Below, piece after piece: positions 24,743-33,806 of a stretch of DNA of 46,251 nucleotides (positions are counted from its first letter, which is position 1; each line of letters opens with the position of its first letter). The stretch spans positions 1-46,251 of the forward strand of contig JAZLLG010000005.1 of the NCBI GenBank assembly GCA_045598045.1. Reading direction: 5' to 3'. The stretch comes from RGIG3528 sp045598045 (GTDB lineage Bacteria > Bacillota > Clostridia > Lachnospirales > Lachnospiraceae). Under the pieces are notes generated by a model. It had not been told where the DNA came from, searched no databases, and worked only from the letters and a program-made list of their open reading frames with translations. Made by a program: the position numbers and the translations under genes.

Positions 24743-24829
24743 AGCGAAAATACAATAATTGGGATGTATTGGAAAGCACGTTTATGTGCGAATTCAACAT
24801 GGTCAACAATAGTAACAAAATTGATAACG

Positions 24830-24860
24830 AAAGTGTGAAAATTTTTTTCACACTTTTTTT
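24830..24860 (+). terminator. Terminator of the GH3 gene
   Basis: 11-bp AT-rich stem (24830-24840 with 24846-24856), five-base loop, and a T run to 24860. Its T-rich form also makes it usable on the minus strand. Confidence 0.75.
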
Positions 24861-24880
24861 ATACATTTTTAAGAAATTTG

Positions 24881-24909
24881 TTGCATTACCTCTTGACAGG
24901 TTGTATAAT
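24881..24909 (+). promoter_or_regulatory. Promoter of the subtilase gene
   Basis: -35 TTGCAT at 24881-24886 and perfect -10 TATAAT at 24904-24909, 17-nt spacer. A TTGACA at 24894-24899 is too near the -10 to be used. The mRNA leader is about 120 nt; no riboswitch recognised in it. Confidence 0.7.
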
Positions 24910-25036
24910 ACGTCTCACACTTTGACGCGGTATAGTGACATAGCAGCAGCGTAGCGATGTAGTGGGTGCACACGAGATTGCGGTATGATGGGAAATCACG
25001 GAATGCGTCAGAAATATAAAATAGGGAGAAAAGGCT

Positions 25037-28000
25037 ATGAAAAAGTTATTTCGTTTGAAAGCGGTACTTGGACTTGTGCTTTGTTTCACCCTTCTTGCAA
25101 CATCCGTTAACCCTGTTATTGCGGAGGAAAATATACCCGAAGCAGTTGAGCAGGAAAACGGACTGTATTTCGAGAAGATTGATAACAGCGCAATTAAGGC
25201 ATCCGCTGTCAAAAAGGGTGCACTTGAAGAGAAAGCACCTGAGCTTCAGTTCGCAGATGATGATACCATCCGTGTATCCATCGTTCTTGAGGGCGATTCA
25301 GTTATCGATGCAGGCTTCTCAACAGAAGACCTCAGCGAGAATGTTAAAGCTCTTGAGCTTATTGAAAATGTTATTGAAGATCAGAAATCAATGGAAGAGA
25401 AGATTGCAGTTGCCATTGATGGAGATCTTGATGTTCAGTGGAACCTTACGGTTGCCGCAAACATCATTGCTGCAGACGTTGCATATGGCGATCTTGAAGA
25501 AATTGCCAATGTTGACGGCGTTAAGGAAGTTATCATCGATACAAAGTATCTTCCTTGCAGCCCCGCAGCCGGTGCTGACGAACCTGAGATGATTATTGCT
25601 CAGAACGTTATGACAGGCGTTGCTAATGCATGGGAGATGGGCTATACAGGTGCAGGCGGAAGAATCGCCATTATCGATACAGGTCTCGATATTCAGCACC
25701 AGTCCTTCGACAATGATGCATTCCTTTATGCAATTGCAGAAGATGCTGCATATGCAGGCTACAATAATGTAGAAGACTATGTTAAGAAGATTAACCTTCT
25801 TGACACCACAGACATCGAGAAGGTTCTTCCTTTACTTAATGCTTATGCAAAAGTAAACGGATACATTTCTGCTGATGATTTGTTCGTATCAGAGAAGATT
25901 CCTTTCGGTTTCAACTACGTTGATAAGAACTTATACCTTGAGCACTATCGTGATTCTCAGGGTGAGCATGGTTCACACGTTGCAGGTATTGCAGCAGCTA
26001 ACCGTTACCTTGAGACAGAGGACGGAGCATTTGTTGACGCTCTTGATACAGTTTGTGTAGCAGGTAATGCACCCGATGCACAGGTTCTCGTTATGAAGGT
26101 ATTCGGCGTAGGCGGCGGTGCTTACGACTCCGACTATATGGCAGCTATCGAAGACGCTATCCTTCTTGGATGTGATTCCGTAAACCTTTCACTTGGTTCA
26201 GCTGCTCCCGGCTTCACAACAAGCACATCTTATCAGTATGTTATGGATAAGATTACTTCCAGTGAAACAGTTGTAGTTATGTCCGCAGGTAATAACGGTG
26301 CATGGGCAGACAATACATTCCCTACACAGCTTTACAATAACGATGCAAGCTTCATGACAGGTGGTTCACCCGGATCATTCACAAACAGCCTTACAGTAGC
26401 TTCCGTAGAGAACTATGGTAGTGTTACAAATGGTTTTGAAGTAAATGGTGAAGTTTATTCCTTCATTGAGAATGCTGAGTATGGCAATGCTCCTATCGGA
26501 ACACTTACAAACGGTGAAGAAGAAGCTGAGCTTGACTACATCTTTGTTGACGGTGTAGGTGTAGCAGAAGATTTTGCAGGTATCGACCTTACAGGTAAGG
26601 TTGTATTCTGCTCACGTGGTACTACAAGCTTCTTTGAGAAGGCAAATGTTATGGCATCACTGGGTGCCGCAGCAGGTGTCATCTACAACAATCAGGAAGG
26701 TCTTCTTGGACTTAACCTCACAGGTTATGAATATACAGCTCCTTGCGTATCCATTTCACAGGCTGATGCATTGGCAATCCGTGCAATGTCCGAGCCTGCT
26801 GTAACAGAGGAAGGCAATGAGTATTTCACAGGCAAGATTACTATTATCAAGTCTGCTTTCCCTGTCCTTGACAACAAGGATACATTCACAATGAGCTACT
26901 ACAGCTCATGGGGCGTTCCCGGAAACCTTTCCTTAAAGCCTGAAATTGCAGCTCCCGGCGGAAACATCTACTCACTTGCCGGTTACTACTATGACAGCCA
27001 GACAGGTGCATATGCCGGTGGTCACGATCAGTACGAGCTTATGAGCGGTACATCAATGGCTGCTCCTCAGATTACAGGTATGATGGCTGTACTTAAGCGC
27101 TTCGTAAAGGAATCCTGGAGATCTAAATTCTCAAGCCTTTCAAATCGTACTATTGCACAGTCACTCCTTATGTCCACAGCATCACCTATGGTTGCTGAAG
27201 ACGGTTATGTATATTCTGTTTTCCAGCAGGGCGCAGGTCTTGCAAATGTTGCAGACGCATTAAATGCAGGTTCCTTCATCATGATGGACGAAAACGCTAC
27301 TGTTTCTGCAGCAGATGGTAAGATTAAGGCTGAACTTGGTGATGATCCTGAAAAGACCGGTGTTTACAAGTTTGGTTTTGATATTACAAACGTTGAGAGA
27401 GTATACCACAAGTATATTCTCGACGATTATGTATTCACACAGGTTACAGACGGTGAAATGCTCTACGGTGATACATGGGGCATTGATGCTGACGTTACTT
27501 TCTATGCTGATGGCAAGGATATTACAAATATCGTTGAAGAGACAAATCCTTATCTCGCATCAATAGATGAAAATCAGAAAAAGGCAGACGAAGCATATGA
27601 CAGGTATGCTACGCTTTGTGAAGAACTTGAGGCGAACAAGGCATTAGTAGAGGAAGCCCGTATCGCTGTTGATGAGGCGGAGTATGCAAAGGCAGTAGCT
27701 TTGGAAGCATATACTGAGGCACAGGAACTTGCAGCAGCTCTGAATGCAGCTCCTAACCGTGGAACAGGTGAAGGCTACCGTGCATACAAAGCAGCTAAGG
27801 ATGCAGCAAGTGCAGCACAGCGGGTTTATATCGATGCATCTACGGTTTTGTCTGCTGCAAAGAAAGAACTCCAGAAGCTTGAGAAAGCTATTTCTAGCGA
27901 AGAAAAATGTATTGCATCAAGTTATGCTACGTATGAGTCTTTTTTGAAGAGAGCAGAAAACGCACGCGCTAAAGCAGAAAATTGGCAGCCCAGCGTTGCT

Positions 28001-30298
28001 AAGAACGAAATCAGAGTTAACAAGGACCAGACGGTTCATGTTGATGTAGTTATCGAACTTACTGACGAAACAAAGGAACTTCTTGATGAGTTCTATCCTA
28101 CCGGAGCTTATGTTGAAGCATACATCTTCGCAGATTCAGAAGATGCAACATCTTCACACTCCATCCCTGTTCTTGCATACTATGGCAACTGGACAGACCC
28201 TTCAATGTTCGATAAGGGTTCATACCTTGAGAACACATATGCATTAGCAGCTACAGAATTAACACAGGACGAAGTATCAAGTCTTGACTTCGAAGAGTGG
28301 GAAATTGATACACTCACATACGATCTTGCAAGCCTTCTTTATCAGTACGGTTTACTTTCTGACGAAGATATGTTCAAATTCTTCGAGAAGGCAGGAATCC
28401 AGTTCCCTTACCTCTACGAGTACAACGATCTTTATGCAAATGCATTTACAATTACAACAGTAGATGATGGTGATGAATATTACTTTGGTGGTAACCTCTT
28501 CGTAAATGAAACAACCTACGATCCTGACAAGAATGCAATGAGCAGCATCAGCGGTGATTTCATTGACAGCGTTTACTACACACTTATCCGTAATGCTGCA
28601 AAGCGTGCCGTAATTATCAGCGACGCAGAGACAGGTGAGGTTTACTCATATAGTGAGTTAGGTTCAGAGTTCTCTGCATACTGGAGCGACAGCCAGCAGT
28701 CATGGTTCAACACCGAGTCAAGCATTTCCATTAATTGGAAGGGCACAGATGCAGAAGGTCAGCCTCTTCCTGAAGGAACAAAGGTTGTCATCAATCTTGT
28801 AGCTGTTCCCGAGTACAATCTTGACGCAAATGGAAACATTGATTTTGCATCACTTGGAGAAGGTTCATTCTTCTCAACAGAACTTACTATTGATAATACA
28901 GCTCCTGAAATCCAGTCCATCGGTACAGGTGAAGAATATGGCTGGACAGCAGAGGAAGAAGAGCAGGATCTTATCCTTGTAACAGCAGAAGATAACAGAA
29001 ACGTTGCAGCTGTATTCCTCTATTCAGCTGACGGCAAATACCTTGAAGACGCAGTACTTTGTGGAAATAAGAAGGGTGCAGCCATTTTCACAGACCTCGA
29101 CGCAGACATCTATCTTGTACAGGTATATGACTATGCCGGAAACGCATCAACATACCGCGTATTCCTTAAGACAGAACCTGCTACAGAAGTTGAAAGCATC
29201 ACACTTAACACAAATGAGCTTACACTCATTAAGAACAATAAGGCACAGCTTGTTGCAGGCGTTCAGCCTACAAACCTTCTTGATCGTTCCGTAATCTGGG
29301 TTTCAACAGATGAGGAAGTGGCTACAGTTGATCAGAACGGTGTTGTAACAGGTGTTGGCGTTGGTGATTGCATCATCGGTGCTTTTGCAGCTGCAAATGA
29401 TGAATTCCTTGACATCTGCTTCGTATCCGTTATTGAGCTTGACTATGATCTTAACGCTGTAGTTTGGGATGAGAACGGTGAAGTATGGTTCAGTGAATTT
29501 AATACAACATCCATCCCTGAGTACAAGAAGCTTACAGAGGTTTCTACTAATGCGGCAATCAATGGTCTTGCATATGGCGTTGACGGTACTCTTTACGCAA
29601 CAGACCTTGATACACAGTATGGTGAGTCCGCTCTTTACACTGTTGATCCTACAACATTTGAGCTTGACTATGTAGGCACATCTTCCATCGCTTATACTGA
29701 TGTTGCTGAAGCTCCCAACTTGACAGGACTTATCGGAACATACTTCAACTATGTTGTTCTTATCGATCCTGAAACAGGTGATTACCTCGGTGCATTTAAC
29801 TACTTGTCATATAATGACCTTGTAGGTATTACGTACATTGGTTCTACGTACAACAAAAACTACAGAGCTTATATGGATATGTACTATCTCCTTGACGATG
29901 CAGGAAATCTCTACTTTGAAGCATTTATGCCTTATCAGGGAAGCTATGTATACTTCTATGGTGAAGAAGACGGGTCAATGGGTGCAACAGGAATCTCTTG
30001 CGATACACCTTACTTCCAGTCCTTATACTTCAATGGTGAAATGACATTCGTTTCAAACTTCAATGATTCTGCAAACTGTGTAGATATCTATGCTATCGAT
30101 ACAGAAGATACAGGTAAGATTTTCAAAATCGGAAGCTTTGCAGATGGCGTATGGCCTGTAGCAGCTCTTTCAGAGCTTTACATCCCCGACGAAGCATTTG
30201 TAAGTGCAAAGGCTGAAGCATTTGAGAATGCTGAATTTAAGGCTGAAGCATCCACAGAAGCAATTGAAAAGAAAGAAATTAAGGCACTTAATAAGTAA
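25037..30298 (+). CDS. Large secreted subtilisin-like (S8) peptidase
   Basis: 1753 residues. A signal peptide at 1-29 (KKLFRLKAVLGLVLCFTLLATS, cut near VIA/EE), then a pro-domain to about 190. The catalytic triad is present: D214 (IAIIDTGLD), H311 (GEHGSHVAG) and S673 (MSGTSMAAP). A PA insert (about 460-640) lies between H and S as in lactocepin and C5a peptidase. Downstream: an Fn3-like domain interrupted by a coiled coil at about 841-985, more beta domains, a Big_2 Ig-like domain at about 1385-1465 (LTLNTNELTLIKNNKAQLV) and a C-terminal beta-repeat part. No LPxTG sorting signal, so the mode of wall attachment is open. Codon use is strongly biased, pointing to high expression. Likely extracellular protein breakdown. 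Confidence 0.9.
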   Translation: MKKLFRLKAVLGLVLCFTLLATSVNPVIAEENIPEAVEQENGLYFEKIDNSAIKASAVKKGALEEKAPELQFADDDTIRVSIVLEGDSVIDAGFSTEDLSENVKALELIENVIEDQKSMEEKIAVAIDGDLDVQWNLTVAANIIAADVAYGDLEEIANVDGVKEVIIDTKYLPCSPAAGADEPEMIIAQNVMTGVANAWEMGYTGAGGRIAIIDTGLDIQHQSFDNDAFLYAIAEDAAYAGYNNVEDYVKKINLLDTTDIEKVLPLLNAYAKVNGYISADDLFVSEKIPFGFNYVDKNLYLEHYRDSQGEHGSHVAGIAAANRYLETEDGAFVDALDTVCVAGNAPDAQVLVMKVFGVGGGAYDSDYMAAIEDAILLGCDSVNLSLGSAAPGFTTSTSYQYVMDKITSSETVVVMSAGNNGAWADNTFPTQLYNNDASFMTGGSPGSFTNSLTVASVENYGSVTNGFEVNGEVYSFIENAEYGNAPIGTLTNGEEEAELDYIFVDGVGVAEDFAGIDLTGKVVFCSRGTTSFFEKANVMASLGAAAGVIYNNQEGLLGLNLTGYEYTAPCVSISQADALAIRAMSEPAVTEEGNEYFTGKITIIKSAFPVLDNKDTFTMSYYSSWGVPGNLSLKPEIAAPGGNIYSLAGYYYDSQTGAYAGGHDQYELMSGTSMAAPQITGMMAVLKRFVKESWRSKFSSLSNRTIAQSLLMSTASPMVAEDGYVYSVFQQGAGLANVADALNAGSFIMMDENATVSAADGKIKAELGDDPEKTGVYKFGFDITNVERVYHKYILDDYVFTQVTDGEMLYGDTWGIDADVTFYADGKDITNIVEETNPYLASIDENQKKADEAYDRYATLCEELEANKALVEEARIAVDEAEYAKAVALEAYTEAQELAAALNAAPNRGTGEGYRAYKAAKDAASAAQRVYIDASTVLSAAKKELQKLEKAISSEEKCIASSYATYESFLKRAENARAKAENWQPSVAKNEIRVNKDQTVHVDVVIELTDETKELLDEFYPTGAYVEAYIFADSEDATSSHSIPVLAYYGNWTDPSMFDKGSYLENTYALAATELTQDEVSSLDFEEWEIDTLTYDLASLLYQYGLLSDEDMFKFFEKAGIQFPYLYEYNDLYANAFTITTVDDGDEYYFGGNLFVNETTYDPDKNAMSSISGDFIDSVYYTLIRNAAKRAVIISDAETGEVYSYSELGSEFSAYWSDSQQSWFNTESSISINWKGTDAEGQPLPEGTKVVINLVAVPEYNLDANGNIDFASLGEGSFFSTELTIDNTAPEIQSIGTGEEYGWTAEEEEQDLILVTAEDNRNVAAVFLYSADGKYLEDAVLCGNKKGAAIFTDLDADIYLVQVYDYAGNASTYRVFLKTEPATEVESITLNTNELTLIKNNKAQLVAGVQPTNLLDRSVIWVSTDEEVATVDQNGVVTGVGVGDCIIGAFAAANDEFLDICFVSVIELDYDLNAVVWDENGEVWFSEFNTTSIPEYKKLTEVSTNAAINGLAYGVDGTLYATDLDTQYGESALYTVDPTTFELDYVGTSSIAYTDVAEAPNLTGLIGTYFNYVVLIDPETGDYLGAFNYLSYNDLVGITYIGSTYNKNYRAYMDMYYLLDDAGNLYFEAFMPYQGSYVYFYGEEDGSMGATGISCDTPYFQSLYFNGEMTFVSNFNDSANCVDIYAIDTEDTGKIFKIGSFADGVWPVAALSELYIPDEAFVSAKAEAFENAEFKAEASTEAIEKKEIKALNK

Positions 30299-30304
30299 TT
30301 CATA

Positions 30305-30340
30305 AAATATCGGGTAGGAGTCGTCCTACCCGATATTTTT
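30305..30340 (+). terminator. Very strong terminator of the subtilase gene
   Basis: 15-bp perfect stem (30305-30319 with 30324-30338), four-base loop GTCG, T run to 30340. Symmetric A and T flanks allow it to work in both directions. Confidence 0.9.
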
Positions 30341-30411
30341 ATGCAAGAAGTCCCGATTTCTTTATAATTATTGTATTGACTTTCACATTGTTCTGAGGTA
30401 AATAACAAATC

Positions 30412-31518
30412 ATGAAGAAGCATGTTTACACAAATCCACAGGACGAGCTTGAGGCACGTGCAAACAGATACTCGGCAAAAGGCTTAAAGGCCATGATTGT
30501 ACTTATTCTGCTTTGTTGGGTGCTTACTTTGTGCAACTTTTTTGTCATCAGTAAAATTGTGATGACGCAGGTTGCACTTGTTTCGATTCTTGCTTTTCTT
30601 GTGCTCATGCTGCTTCTTGCCGAAAAGGATAACACCAAGCCGTGGCTTAAGTATGTTGTACTTTCGATTATTTGTCTTTTGACTTCGGGCATTGCTGCGG
30701 TTCTTTCATTCCACGCAATTCTTCTTTATATGATTCCCATAGTTTTCGCCGGACAGTACATTCAAAAACGGGTAGTATGGATTACCTTCTGCATTAACGT
30801 TGTTACCATGGCATGCAGCGAGGTGTTTGCATTTTACTTTGGTTTATGCGACTTAAATATCTTCTTTGAAAGTATGGGGGACTATAATCATTTCGTGGAA
30901 GTTGTGAATAACAACTATCAGGGACTTGCCGTGAATGCAAATCCGGTATTTATCATCCTTGTATATGCTACGATCCCCAGAGCGATTATTATCGGTCTTG
31001 TTGCATTTATTCTTGCAAACATCAATGAAAAGAGCCGTGCCGAAGCTGCACAGATGGCAAGACTTAAAACAAGCTCGGATCTTGATTTTATGACAGGCTG
31101 CTATAATAAAAACAAGTTCACGGAAATGACGGAAACCTACTACAAAGGCGTTAAAACCGTTGCGGTTTTGTACTGGGACCTTAACAATCTTAAAGATACA
31201 AACGATAAAAAGGGGCATAAAGCAGGAGATGAGCTTATTACAAGACTGTCTCAGGTGCTTCTTTCAAGGGTGTGCGGCAACGCGAAGGTGTATCGTGTCG
31301 GTGGTGACGAGTTTATTGTCGTCATTGAAAATCCCACAGTTGTGGAAGAAGAAACATTTAAACGCGATGTGTTCGACATGCTTGGCACCAGAGATGTTTT
31401 TGATATTTCCGTAGCTTACGGAGCTGCCCGCGGAAGTGGTGACAGCATATGTGATGTTGTGAACGAAGCGGACAAATGTATGTACGAAAACAAACGTATT
31501 ATGAAGGGGGAAGCGTAA
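30412..31518 (+). CDS. Membrane diguanylate cyclase (GGDEF)
   Basis: 368 residues. About six membrane helices occupy residues 25-205 (an unnamed sensor block), followed by a GGDEF domain at 215-365. GGDEF itself is intact at 297-301 (YRVGGDEFIVV), and the metal and substrate parts (YWDLNNLKDTND, GHKAGDELI) are present, so it should make c-di-GMP. No RxxD inhibitory site stands just before GGDEF. The stop overlaps the next gene's start by one base (TAATG). Confidence 0.85.
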   Translation: MKKHVYTNPQDELEARANRYSAKGLKAMIVLILLCWVLTLCNFFVISKIVMTQVALVSILAFLVLMLLLAEKDNTKPWLKYVVLSIICLLTSGIAAVLSFHAILLYMIPIVFAGQYIQKRVVWITFCINVVTMACSEVFAFYFGLCDLNIFFESMGDYNHFVEVVNNNYQGLAVNANPVFIILVYATIPRAIIIGLVAFILANINEKSRAEAAQMARLKTSSDLDFMTGCYNKNKFTEMTETYYKGVKTVAVLYWDLNNLKDTNDKKGHKAGDELITRLSQVLLSRVCGNAKVYRVGGDEFIVVIENPTVVEEETFKRDVFDMLGTRDVFDISVAYGAARGSGDSICDVVNEADKCMYENKRIMKGEA

Positions 31519-32408
31519 TGAGTCAAAATACGTTGCGCGGAACGGTTGACAAAATAAGAGATTCAGTTGCTTTTAAGGTGCTTGTCTGCATCTTTGGCGG
31601 ACTTATATACTCCATTGGCTGTAATGTGTTTGTAAGACCGTTAGGCCTTTACAATGGCGGTGTTGTAGGATACTCCCAGCTCCTTACACATTTCGTTGAG
31701 GAGAGCCTTGGAAGAACGACAAACCTTTATGCCATTTGTTACGTGGTTTTGAACATTCCTTTGTTTATTCTTGCATATTGCGGAATAAGCAAGAGATTTT
31801 TTTTCAGAACGCTTTTAGGCGTAGGAAGTATTACAATATTCGGTTACCTTATTCCTACACTTGCAGAACCGGCGATTGACAATGTGCTTACTTGCTCGAT
31901 AATCGGTGGTATGTTTACGGGTATAGGCTCCGGAATTATTCTCCTCGCAGGCGGATGCGGCGGTGGAATGGACATAGTCGGTGTATGGCTTTCAAAAAAG
32001 AAACCGGACGGCTCCGTGGGCAAAATAAGCATTCTGTGTAACCTCGTATTGTATGTGATTCTTTTCCTGGTGTTTGACTTTGAAACAGTTGTCTATACTG
32101 TTATTGTAGCCGTTGCAAGCTCTCTTTCACTCGACAGAGTTCACTATCAGAACATAACATCAGAGCTAATGATTTTTACAAAGAAACCCGGACTTGACAA
32201 GAAGCTTATCGGGGAGCATAGACGTGGCATAACGGAGTGGAACGGTGCAGGAGCTTTCACCGATCAGGAGACACATATTCTTGTAACTTGCGTAAGCAAA
32301 TACGAGGAGCATGAGTTTATAGAGCAGATAAAACAGTACGACCCGCAAGCGTTTGTAATTATTAATGAACATGTCAGAATAAGGGGAAATTTTGAAAAAC
32401 GAATGTAG
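31518..32408 (+). CDS. YitT-family membrane protein
   Basis: 296 residues from the ATG at 31518, coupled to the GGDEF gene (TAATG). Five or more membrane helices at about 15-190 (IFGGLIYSIGCNVFVRPLGLYNGG, glycine-rich IGSGIILLAGGCGGGMDIVG) and a C-terminal DUF2179-type soluble domain (EHRRGITEWNGAGAFT...QAFVIINEHVRIRG). This is a common Firmicutes family of unknown function, probably a transporter. Earlier ATG starts give extra residues with no homology and no ribosome site. Confidence 0.85.
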   Translation: MSQNTLRGTVDKIRDSVAFKVLVCIFGGLIYSIGCNVFVRPLGLYNGGVVGYSQLLTHFVEESLGRTTNLYAICYVVLNIPLFILAYCGISKRFFFRTLLGVGSITIFGYLIPTLAEPAIDNVLTCSIIGGMFTGIGSGIILLAGGCGGGMDIVGVWLSKKKPDGSVGKISILCNLVLYVILFLVFDFETVVYTVIVAVASSLSLDRVHYQNITSELMIFTKKPGLDKKLIGEHRRGITEWNGAGAFTDQETHILVTCVSKYEEHEFIEQIKQYDPQAFVIINEHVRIRGNFEKRM

Positions 32409-33063
32409 GCCATCAATGAATGAAGAGGAAATTAAGGAACACGCAAAGCGTATATTGACTGTTTTGGATGAACGATACGGGACAGAAATGTACTGCTTTC
32501 TGGAATATAAAAATGCCTACGAACTTCTTGTGGCAACCATTCTTGCGGCTCAGTGTACTGACAAGAGAGTTAACGTCGTTACCAGGCATCTTTTTAAAAA
32601 ATATCCTGAAGCATTTGCTCTTTCAAAGGCTGATGTCGGCGAACTGGAGAATGAGATTCGGGAACTTGGCTTCTTTCGTGCAAAGGCGAAAAACCTTATT
32701 GCCTGCGCTAAAATATTGAGTGAGAAGCATAACGGACATATACCGTCTTCTCTTGAGGATCTGACGGAACTCCCCGGAGTCGGGAGAAAGACGGCCAACG
32801 TCATTCGTGGAAATGTATATCACATACCAAGCGTCGTTGTTGATACGCACGTAAAAAGGATAACAAAAAGACTCGGCCTCACTGAGAACACCGAGCCTGA
32901 AAAAATAGAATACGATCTTATGCGTATACTTCCCGAGGACCATTGGATTTTGTGGAATCTTCACATTATCACTTTCGGAAGAACGATATGCACTGCCCAA
33001 CGCCCTAAGTGCGAGGAGTGCTTTCTGAAGCAGTACTGCCAAGAATCACATGGAGATCGTTAA
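32392..33063 (+). CDS. nth: Endonuclease III (DNA glycosylase/AP lyase)
   Basis: 223 residues from a TTG at 32392 (AAGGGG five nt upstream, inside the YitT gene); an ATG at 32416 gives 215 residues but has a poor site. The helix-hairpin-helix LPGVGRKTANVI with the catalytic lysine, the aspartate of VVVDTHVKRI, and the [4Fe-4S] cysteines C-x6-C-x2-C-x5-C near the end (CTAQRPKCEECFLKQYC) are all intact. It removes oxidised pyrimidines and cuts abasic sites in base excision repair. Its end overlaps the convergent gene on the other strand by 59 nt. Confidence 0.95.
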   Translation: MKNECRPSMNEEEIKEHAKRILTVLDERYGTEMYCFLEYKNAYELLVATILAAQCTDKRVNVVTRHLFKKYPEAFALSKADVGELENEIRELGFFRAKAKNLIACAKILSEKHNGHIPSSLEDLTELPGVGRKTANVIRGNVYHIPSVVVDTHVKRITKRLGLTENTEPEKIEYDLMRILPEDHWILWNLHIITFGRTICTAQRPKCEECFLKQYCQESHGDR

Positions 33064-33640
33064 GAAGCTTTTTCTTTGTCATCGAATTGAGAGCCTCGGC
33101 TTTTTCGATGACTTTTTTTATGTCCGGAATCCGGTTCTGCTCTTTGTAGATTTGAGCGAGAAGCGTATAGTTTGCGGAAATATCTGAATTAATATTCATA
33201 CCGAATTCCAAAACCTCCGCAGCTCTTTCTTTAAGGCTTTCATCGTAAAGAAGGCGGGCGTATTTATATATGAGTCTGACGAGCTTCATGTAGTTGTTGT
33301 CATACTCGGAAAGAGTGTCGAGGTTTGCGGTTCCGTATGTGAGCTTCAGGTCGGTGTTTGTGATACCGGTGAAATTGACGATTTTGCGTTCTGAAAGGCT
33401 CAGAAGTTCGGCTTCCGTGCTTTGAATTTCTTCTGAATCAAGGCCTGTAGGGGTTGATAAACAAGGGGGAATTGTGATAAAATCAAGGTTTGAGATATCT
33501 TTTTTACGGGTAGTATTTGATTTGGCTTCTTTTTCAAGAAAGGCTTCCGTTGCCTCACGGCTTTGACGCTCTGCCTTTCTTGGACCGAAATTGATTAATA
33601 AAACTATAAAAATGGTTATTATAAAAAATATAGGTATCAT
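33005..33640 (-). CDS. TPR-like single-pass membrane protein
   Basis: 211 residues on the minus strand, the only such gene recognised in the window. A membrane helix at residues 3-18 (PIFFIITIFIVLLINF) is followed by a polar linker and, from about 115, helical repeats of TPR kind (KLVRLIYKYARLLYDESLKERAAEVLEFG, then SANYTLLAQIYKEQNR). Probably faces the cytoplasm and binds a protein partner; function unknown. GAGG lies about 6 nt before the ATG on the minus strand. Its last 59 nt overlap the end of endonuclease III. Confidence 0.75.
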   Translation of the reverse strand: MIPIFFIITIFIVLLINFGPRKAERQSREATEAFLEKEAKSNTTRKKDISNLDFITIPPCLSTPTGLDSEEIQSTEAELLSLSERKIVNFTGITNTDLKLTYGTANLDTLSEYDNNYMKLVRLIYKYARLLYDESLKERAAEVLEFGMNINSDISANYTLLAQIYKEQNRIPDIKKVIEKAEALNSMTKKKLLNDLHVILGSTASESTPRT

Positions 33641-33672
33641 TATGTATGCCTCATTGTCTGAAAGGAGTTTTT

Positions 33673-33765
33673 ATGAAAAGAAAGACAAGAAAAATCGTGT
33701 CGGGAATCATTGTGGCAGTTCTTGTGCTTTGTATGATTATACCGCTTCTTGCAAGTGTATTATAA
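33673..33765 (+). CDS. 30-residue single-pass membrane peptide
   Basis: Below the usual gene-finding limit but convincing: AAAGGAG (33661-33667) six nt before an ATG, then a basic start MKRKTRK, one hydrophobic helix (IVSGIIVAVLVLCMIIPLLASVL) and a stop at 33763-33765. It stands divergent from the TPR-like gene and ahead of the AIR-synthase-like gene. I do not recognise a family. Confidence 0.65.
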   Translation: MKRKTRKIVSGIIVAVLVLCMIIPLLASVL

Positions 33766-33806
33766 ATCCTTACACAGTTTAAGAAAACAAAAGGAATTTG
33801 TCAACG

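Noticed and set aside
24894..24909. TTGACA/TATAAT promoter at 24894-24909
   Set aside because: The boxes are only 4-5 nt apart; the TTGCAT at 24881 with a 17-nt spacer is the usable -35.
26574..30044. Plus-strand short frames within the subtilase gene
   Set aside because: They come from the strong codon bias of the main frame; each lies inside a gene with intact catalytic motifs.
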